Positions 60,066-64,000 of a stretch of DNA of 64,000 nt are shown one piece after another (within the stretch, counting starts at the first letter, position 1; each line of letters begins with the position of its first letter). The position numbers and the translations under genes were made by a program. The DNA is from 39-52-133 sp035531075. Its GTDB lineage: Bacteria > Pseudomonadota > Gammaproteobacteria > Burkholderiales > Gallionellaceae. The stretch lies in NCBI GenBank assembly GCA_035531075.1, contig DATKTO010000041.1, forward strand, positions 116,152-180,151. Direction: 5' to 3'. The notes under the pieces are model-generated. The model did no database searches. It was not told where the DNA came from and was given only the letters and a program-made list of their open reading frames with translations.

Positions 60066-61265
60066 ATGAGCAAACAAATCCAGGAAGCCTACATCGTCGC
60101 CGCCACCCGCACCCCGGTGGGCAAGGCGCCGCGCGGCATGTTCCGCAATACCCGTCCCGACGACATGCTGGCGCATGTGATCAAGAGTGTAATGGCGCAG
60201 GCGCCCGATCTCGACCCGGCCGCGATCGCCGATGTGATCGTGGGCTGCGCAATGCCGGAAGCGGAGCAGGGCACCAACGTTGCGCGCATCGGGCTGCTGC
60301 TGGCCGGGCTGCCCAACACCGTGCCGGGCGTTACCATCAACCGCTTCTGTTCCTCCGGGGTGCAGGCGGTGGCGATGGCGGCGGACCGCATCCGGCTGGG
60401 GGAGGCCGATGTTATGATCGCGGCGGGCGTCGAGAGCATGAGCATGGTGCCGATGATGGGCAACAAGATTGCGATCAATCCGGCGATATTTGAAAAGGAT
60501 GAGAATATCGCGATCGCCTTCGGCATGGGCCTCACCGCAGAGAAGGTGGCGGAGCGCTGGAAGGTATCGCGTGAGGCGCAGGATGCGTTTGCGTACCAGA
60601 GCCACCAGCGCGCGATCCAGGCCATCGCCAGGGGGGAGTTCAAGGATGAAATTTCTGCCTATCAGATTACGGATCGCGTGGCGGATCTGGATAGCCGCGA
60701 AGTAACAATGCTCAGCAAACTGGCCGCACAGGATGAAGGGCCGCGTGCCGATACCTCGTTGGAAGCCTTGGCTAAACTCAAAACCGTGTTTGCGCAGAAG
60801 GGTTCGGTCACGGCGGGCAACAGCTCGCAACTGTCGGACGGCGCGGGCGCGGTGTTGCTGGTGAGCGAGGCTGCGCTCAAGCGTTATAATCTGACCCCTA
60901 TTGGAAAGTTTCTAGGCTTCAATGTGGCAGGCGTTCCTCCGGATATTATGGGGATAGGCCCGAAAGAAGCGGTGCCGCGCGCGCTCAAGCAGGTTGGCCT
61001 GACACTGAATGACATCGGCTGGATCGAGCTGAATGAGGCGTTTGCCGCACAGTCGCTGGCGGTGATTCAGGATCTGGGCCTGGACCCGGCCAAGGTCAAT
61101 CCGCTGGGTGGCGCGATAGCCCTGGGCCACCCACTGGGGGCTACCGGTGCCATCCGCACCGCAACGCTGCTGCACGGCATGCGCAGACACAAGCAGAAGT
61201 ACGGCATTGTGACCATGTGCATAGGGACTGGCATGGGGGCAGCAGGAATATTTGAATCCCTCTGA
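60066..61265 (+). CDS. fadA: Acetyl-CoA C-acyltransferase (3-ketoacyl-CoA thiolase)
   Basis: Thiolytic cleavage of 3-ketoacyl-CoA, the last step of beta-oxidation. The 399 residues carry the nucleophile Cys in NRFCSSGVQAVAMAAD near 95, the base His in ALGHPLGATGAIRTA near 355 and the second Cys in TMCIGTGMGAAGIFE near 385. AGGAG precedes the ATG. It follows the fusion enzyme after a 185-base gap holding a repeat, so it may have its own promoter. The fadA symbol is by role; fadI is equally possible. Confidence 0.92.
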   Translation: MSKQIQEAYIVAATRTPVGKAPRGMFRNTRPDDMLAHVIKSVMAQAPDLDPAAIADVIVGCAMPEAEQGTNVARIGLLLAGLPNTVPGVTINRFCSSGVQAVAMAADRIRLGEADVMIAAGVESMSMVPMMGNKIAINPAIFEKDENIAIAFGMGLTAEKVAERWKVSREAQDAFAYQSHQRAIQAIARGEFKDEISAYQITDRVADLDSREVTMLSKLAAQDEGPRADTSLEALAKLKTVFAQKGSVTAGNSSQLSDGAGAVLLVSEAALKRYNLTPIGKFLGFNVAGVPPDIMGIGPKEAVPRALKQVGLTLNDIGWIELNEAFAAQSLAVIQDLGLDPAKVNPLGGAIALGHPLGATGAIRTATLLHGMRRHKQKYGIVTMCIGTGMGAAGIFESL

Positions 61266-61284
61266 GTGTCGGCGGTTTGTGCAT

Positions 61285-61306
61285 AATATTATGTTTTTAT
61301 TGAATA
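61285..61306. promoter_or_regulatory. Diverged AT-rich site before the CHI-like gene (site 3)
   Basis: AATATTATGTTTTTATTGAATA matches 18 of 22 bases of site 1. It starts 20 bases after the thiolase stop and ends 36 bases before the next gene. Confidence 0.35.
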
Positions 61307-61342
61307 TTTTGTAAATATTTAAAAGTTTTTATTGACTGGTAA

Positions 61343-61930
61343 TTGGCGAAATTTAAAGTGAAAAAACTGATTTTTTTATTCCTGTTGTGTGTCGCTTCGC
61401 AATCCTATGCGCTTGAAATTGCCGGTGTGAAACTGGAGGACACGGTACAGGTCGATGGTCATCAATTAGTTCTAAACGGCGCGGGTCTGCGCACAAAATT
61501 CCTTGTCAAGGTTTATGTCGTCAGCTTATATCTGAGCGAGAAGGCGCATACAGCCGAGGCCGTGCTGGCGGGAAATGGCGCCAAGAGAATATCGCTGCAA
61601 ATGGTGCGCGATGTGAGTGGCAAACTATTTTTTGATGGACTCAACGCTTCCATCCTGAATAATCACAGCGAAGCCGAAATGGTTTCTTTGGAACCCAAAG
61701 TAGACAAGTTGCTGAAGTTTATTTCAACCATACCCGAACTCAAGAAAGGCGAAACGCTTAATCTGGACTACATCCCCGGATTGGGTACTAAAATTTTAAT
61801 CGATGGCATAGACAAAGGATACATCGAGGGAGAAGATTTTAACCGCGCATTGCTAAAAATATGGCTGGGCCAGAAACCCGTGAACAAGGCACTGAAGCAG
61901 GTTTTGTTGGATGACGAGGAAGAAAGATAG
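61343..61930 (+). CDS. Secreted chalcone-isomerase-fold protein
   Basis: 195-residue protein with a signal peptide (from KKLIFLFLLCVASQSYA) and a CHI-like domain: EIAGVKLEDTVQVDGHQLVL, LRTKFLVKVYVVSLYL near 50, and IPGLGTKILIDGIDKGYIEG near 145. Bacterial members of this family are mostly uncharacterised; plant relatives include fatty-acid-binding proteins. Start: TTG 61343, or GTG 61358 five codons later; both leave the signal peptide intact. It lies just after the thiolase and overlaps the next gene by one base, so a role in handling fatty acids in the periplasm is a reasonable guess. Confidence 0.78.
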   Translation: MAKFKVKKLIFLFLLCVASQSYALEIAGVKLEDTVQVDGHQLVLNGAGLRTKFLVKVYVVSLYLSEKAHTAEAVLAGNGAKRISLQMVRDVSGKLFFDGLNASILNNHSEAEMVSLEPKVDKLLKFISTIPELKKGETLNLDYIPGLGTKILIDGIDKGYIEGEDFNRALLKIWLGQKPVNKALKQVLLDDEEER

Positions 61931-63162
61931 TGGCGGAATCAACACAGCAGCACAAAGACGGCGAATCAACTGCAAACATCAATCGTCAGTTACTCAAGCA
62001 GGCACTGGAACATTTCAAATCTGAAAATCCGGGTGTGCTGCAGCAGGCACACGACAATCTGTACTCCAATATTGCAATCCTTATCTCTCTTGCACAAATG
62101 GAGCAGATGCGGGCAGTGATTGCCGCGGTAGAAAAAATCGTGTTGCTGCCAGCATGGCAGCAGCAGGTGGTGGGAGAGGCAAAGGGGCAGTTTGTGCCAT
62201 CCAGCAAGGGCGTGTTCTTCGGTTACGATTTTCACCTGAACGAAGAAGGCGCCCACCTCATTGAAATCAACACCAATGCGGGCGGCGCATTTCTGAGCGA
62301 GCTGTTCCTGCAAAGCCAGCAGAGTGTTTCACTGCCCGGCAAGCCGCTTGCGCTGGACAATCTGCCGCAGATGTTTGTCGAGATGTTTCGCCGCGAGTGG
62401 CGGCTGCAGCGCGGCGACGCGCCTTTAAACACCATTGCCATCGTGGACGAAGCGCCGCAGGCACAGTATTTTTATCCCGAATTTGTGCTGGCCAGGCAAT
62501 TATTTGAAGCCGCCGGCATCCGGGCAATCATTGCAGACCCGGGCGATTTTGAAGCGCGCGCAGACGGCCTGTACCTGGGCGGCAACAAGGTTGACCTGAT
62601 TTACAACCGCCTGACCGATTTTTCGCTGCAGCAGTTCCCCTCACTATTGAGTGCATATCAAACAGACCAGATCGTGCTGACCCCGCATCCTTATGTTTAT
62701 GCCTTGTATGCAGACAAGCGCAACCTCACCCTGCTCACAGACAGCGCGCGTTTGCGCGCGATGGGTGCAGACGAAGCCACAGTATCAACCTTGCAGGCAG
62801 GCATTCCGCAGACGCGTTTGGTTGCAGCGCAAGACACAGAGCAGTGGTGGAAAGAGCGCAAGCACTGGTTCTTCAAACCCGCCACCGGCTATGGCGGCAA
62901 GGGCAGCTATCGCGGCGACAAGCTAACCCAGCGCGTCTTCGGCGAGATCGTGCAGGGCGGCTATGTCGCGCAGCGCAAGGCAATGCCGGGCGAGGTGATG
63001 GTGAGCGTGGCCGACGCTGAAGTGGCAGCCTTCAAATACGACGTGCGCTGCTATGTGTATGAGGGGCAGGTGCAGCTGGTGATTGCGCGGCTGTATCAGG
63101 GCCAGACCACCAACTTCAGGACGGCGGGCGGCGGCTTTGCGCTGGTGCGGGTTGCATCCTGA
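61930..63162 (+). CDS. Circularly permuted ATP-grasp-like protein of unknown function
   Basis: 410 residues without signal peptide. ATP-grasp-like signatures are HLIEINTNAGGAFLSELF near residue 115, HWFFKPATGYGGKGSYRG near 315 and the nucleotide/metal region YDVRCYVYEGQVQLVIARLY near 375 followed by TNFRTAGGGFA. The order of these blocks suggests a permuted ATP-grasp fold (glutathionylspermidine-synthase-like superfamily). A ligase activity is likely, but substrates are unknown. The GTG start overlaps the CHI-like stop by one base. The function is not annotated in any relative I can name. Confidence 0.7.
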   Translation: MAESTQQHKDGESTANINRQLLKQALEHFKSENPGVLQQAHDNLYSNIAILISLAQMEQMRAVIAAVEKIVLLPAWQQQVVGEAKGQFVPSSKGVFFGYDFHLNEEGAHLIEINTNAGGAFLSELFLQSQQSVSLPGKPLALDNLPQMFVEMFRREWRLQRGDAPLNTIAIVDEAPQAQYFYPEFVLARQLFEAAGIRAIIADPGDFEARADGLYLGGNKVDLIYNRLTDFSLQQFPSLLSAYQTDQIVLTPHPYVYALYADKRNLTLLTDSARLRAMGADEATVSTLQAGIPQTRLVAAQDTEQWWKERKHWFFKPATGYGGKGSYRGDKLTQRVFGEIVQGGYVAQRKAMPGEVMVSVADAEVAAFKYDVRCYVYEGQVQLVIARLYQGQTTNFRTAGGGFALVRVAS

Positions 63163-63429
63163 TTCGGCCAGCGACCCCTTCCGGCCACAAGCGGCCGGTT
63201 GAAGATTTCCTTAAAAGCAGACACTCGACCCTTCCTTGGTAAAATTCAACAAGGCATATATCCATTAATCGGTTGGTGTGGTTCAATGCGCGTCCGTACT
63301 ATTAATTAATATGCGGACAGGAAAATTTACTGCGTATCAAATAAATCAAATAGTTATAAAAAATATGCACGCTTCATTATTTTTAATAATACGGACTGGT
63401 GGGTCCGTCTAATTACTGTTGGGCAGATC
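63163..63429. other. AT-rich intergenic region before the last gene
   Basis: 267 bases with no frame of note. It holds a short hairpin ACGGAC / GTCCGT (63391-63408) and long A/T runs that contrast with the locus upstream. No mobile-element end is recognised. Confidence 0.4.
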
Positions 63430-63798
63430 ATGAAATCATTCTTAGCGCTGTTAATGATGCTGTTAATTCCGTTGGCATATTCAGCGGAAGTAAAGAAAGT
63501 TTTACCTATCAAAAATGGCGACTATCAGTTTCAACATAAGTTTGCGGAACATCCAGATATGAAAAGCATTCATTTTCTCGTTAAAATTCGAGGAAATCAT
63601 ATTACTGTTTTAAATGTAGAAAATTCAGATGTATTTCCCAAGGGGCTTATTGAAGAGGGAACTTTGATGTTTCATGAAGGTGATCAAGAATGGATAATCA
63701 GCACATCTCCGAACGACATAAATGCAAATGAAGTTGGAGGGTGTACTGATGGCCCTACAGTTGTGGATTTAGTTAAAAAAATTTACTGGTCATGCTGA
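63430..63798 (+). CDS. Small secreted protein of unknown function
   Basis: 122 residues: a signal peptide (MKSFLALLMMLLIPLAYSA) followed by a mature part with VKIRGNHITVLNVENSDVFP and two cysteines near the C-terminus (GGCTDG and YWSC) that could form a disulfide. It resembles small periplasmic single-domain proteins, but no family is recognised. The gene is visibly richer in A and T than its neighbours and follows an AT-rich gap, so it may be a recent arrival. Confidence 0.7.
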   Translation: MKSFLALLMMLLIPLAYSAEVKKVLPIKNGDYQFQHKFAEHPDMKSIHFLVKIRGNHITVLNVENSDVFPKGLIEEGTLMFHEGDQEWIISTSPNDINANEVGGCTDGPTVVDLVKKIYWSC

Positions 63799-63830
63799 AA
63801 GTTACAAACAGCCCAACCCGGCATTCAAGA

Positions 63831-63852
63831 GGGACGCGCTAAAGCGCGCCCC
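63831..63852 (+). terminator. GC-rich hairpin after the last gene
   Basis: GGGACGCGC-TAAA-GCGCGCCCC pairs with a single mismatch and is followed by TTAATTT. A weak terminator at best. The remaining bases to 64000 hold no gene I can support. Confidence 0.4.
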
Positions 63853-64000
63853 TTAATTTAACGTTGACGCTGTAGAAAAACTCTTTTTTTGCGCAAGACT
63901 TTCCATTGAAACTCTCTCGTTTTATTTTCAAACTTCAGTTGTGATTTTTTACTTCGGCGAGTGCAAAAAAATTGCATCGCAGGAGAGGTGAATTTTCAGC

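Noticed and set aside
1..64000. CRISPR array, prophage, integron or complete insertion sequence
   Set aside because: No regularly spaced direct repeats, integrase, transposase or phage structural genes were seen.

Overview
The window looks like a chromosomal segment of a betaproteobacterium. The lineage is inferred, not computed. The order rpsA-ihfB-lapA-lapB-pyrF, the dapA-bamC-MBL hydrolase block, a DsrS-type protein and the overall protein flavour fit the Nitrosomonadales, perhaps an iron- or sulfur-oxidising Gallionellaceae relative. There is no phage, plasmid, CRISPR array, rRNA operon or intact insertion sequence. Most of the window is core genome, with a few accessory units.

Layout. 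1-8.2 kb (+): ribosomal protein S1, IHF beta, the LPS-assembly pair LapA/LapB, PyrF, two heptose-synthesis enzymes, a small acidic protein, CysM and a flavoprotein that seems to start at CTG. 8.3-13.2 kb: an outer-membrane barrel protein, AmiC and TsaE (-), QueG (+) whose 5' end overlaps that of tsaE, and an orphan PhnD-like binding protein (-). 13.4-16.5 kb (+): a CHASE2 membrane sensor, an SH3-like secreted protein and an M48 protease in a tight operon. 16.6-20.4 kb (+): a solitary KwaB-like (DUF4868) protein, a PolB-type exonuclease, a VanZ-like protein and RlmD. 20.4-24.2 kb: a Bax1-type membrane protein, tRNA-Ser(UGA), two small envelope genes and FeoAB. 24.3-30.2 kb: DapA, BamC, an MBL hydrolase, a small lipoprotein, the ribosomal oxygenase RoxA, a peroxiredoxin and SlyD.

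30.3-39.7 kb: MutS (-), then trmJ-cysE-iscR (-) with a near-perfect type 1 IscR site over the iscR promoter but no isc genes behind it, SuhB (+), and a minus-strand DsrS / VWA / MoxR-ATPase cassette next to GTAGGGTG palindromes. 39.9-51.6 kb: transaldolase and glucan phosphorylase (+), a Mg2+ P-type ATPase (+), then a diguanylate cyclase, a periplasmic rhodanese and an AsmA protein (-), and a phospholipase-A2-like lipoprotein (+).

51.6-63.2 kb (+) is a fatty-acid degradation locus: FadE, an SDR, acyl-CoA ligase, thioesterase, a hydroxyacyl-CoA dehydrogenase/enoyl-CoA hydratase fusion and a thiolase. It is followed by a secreted chalcone-isomerase-fold protein and a permuted ATP-grasp-like protein. 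A related AT-rich sequence precedes three of these genes and may be a shared operator. The window ends with a small AT-rich secreted protein.

The best leads for something undescribed are the CHASE2/SH3/M48 operon, the DsrS/VWA/MoxR cassette (whose VWA protein has a damaged HExxH motif), the solitary KwaB-like gene, and the coupling of the CHI-fold and ATP-grasp-like genes to beta-oxidation.
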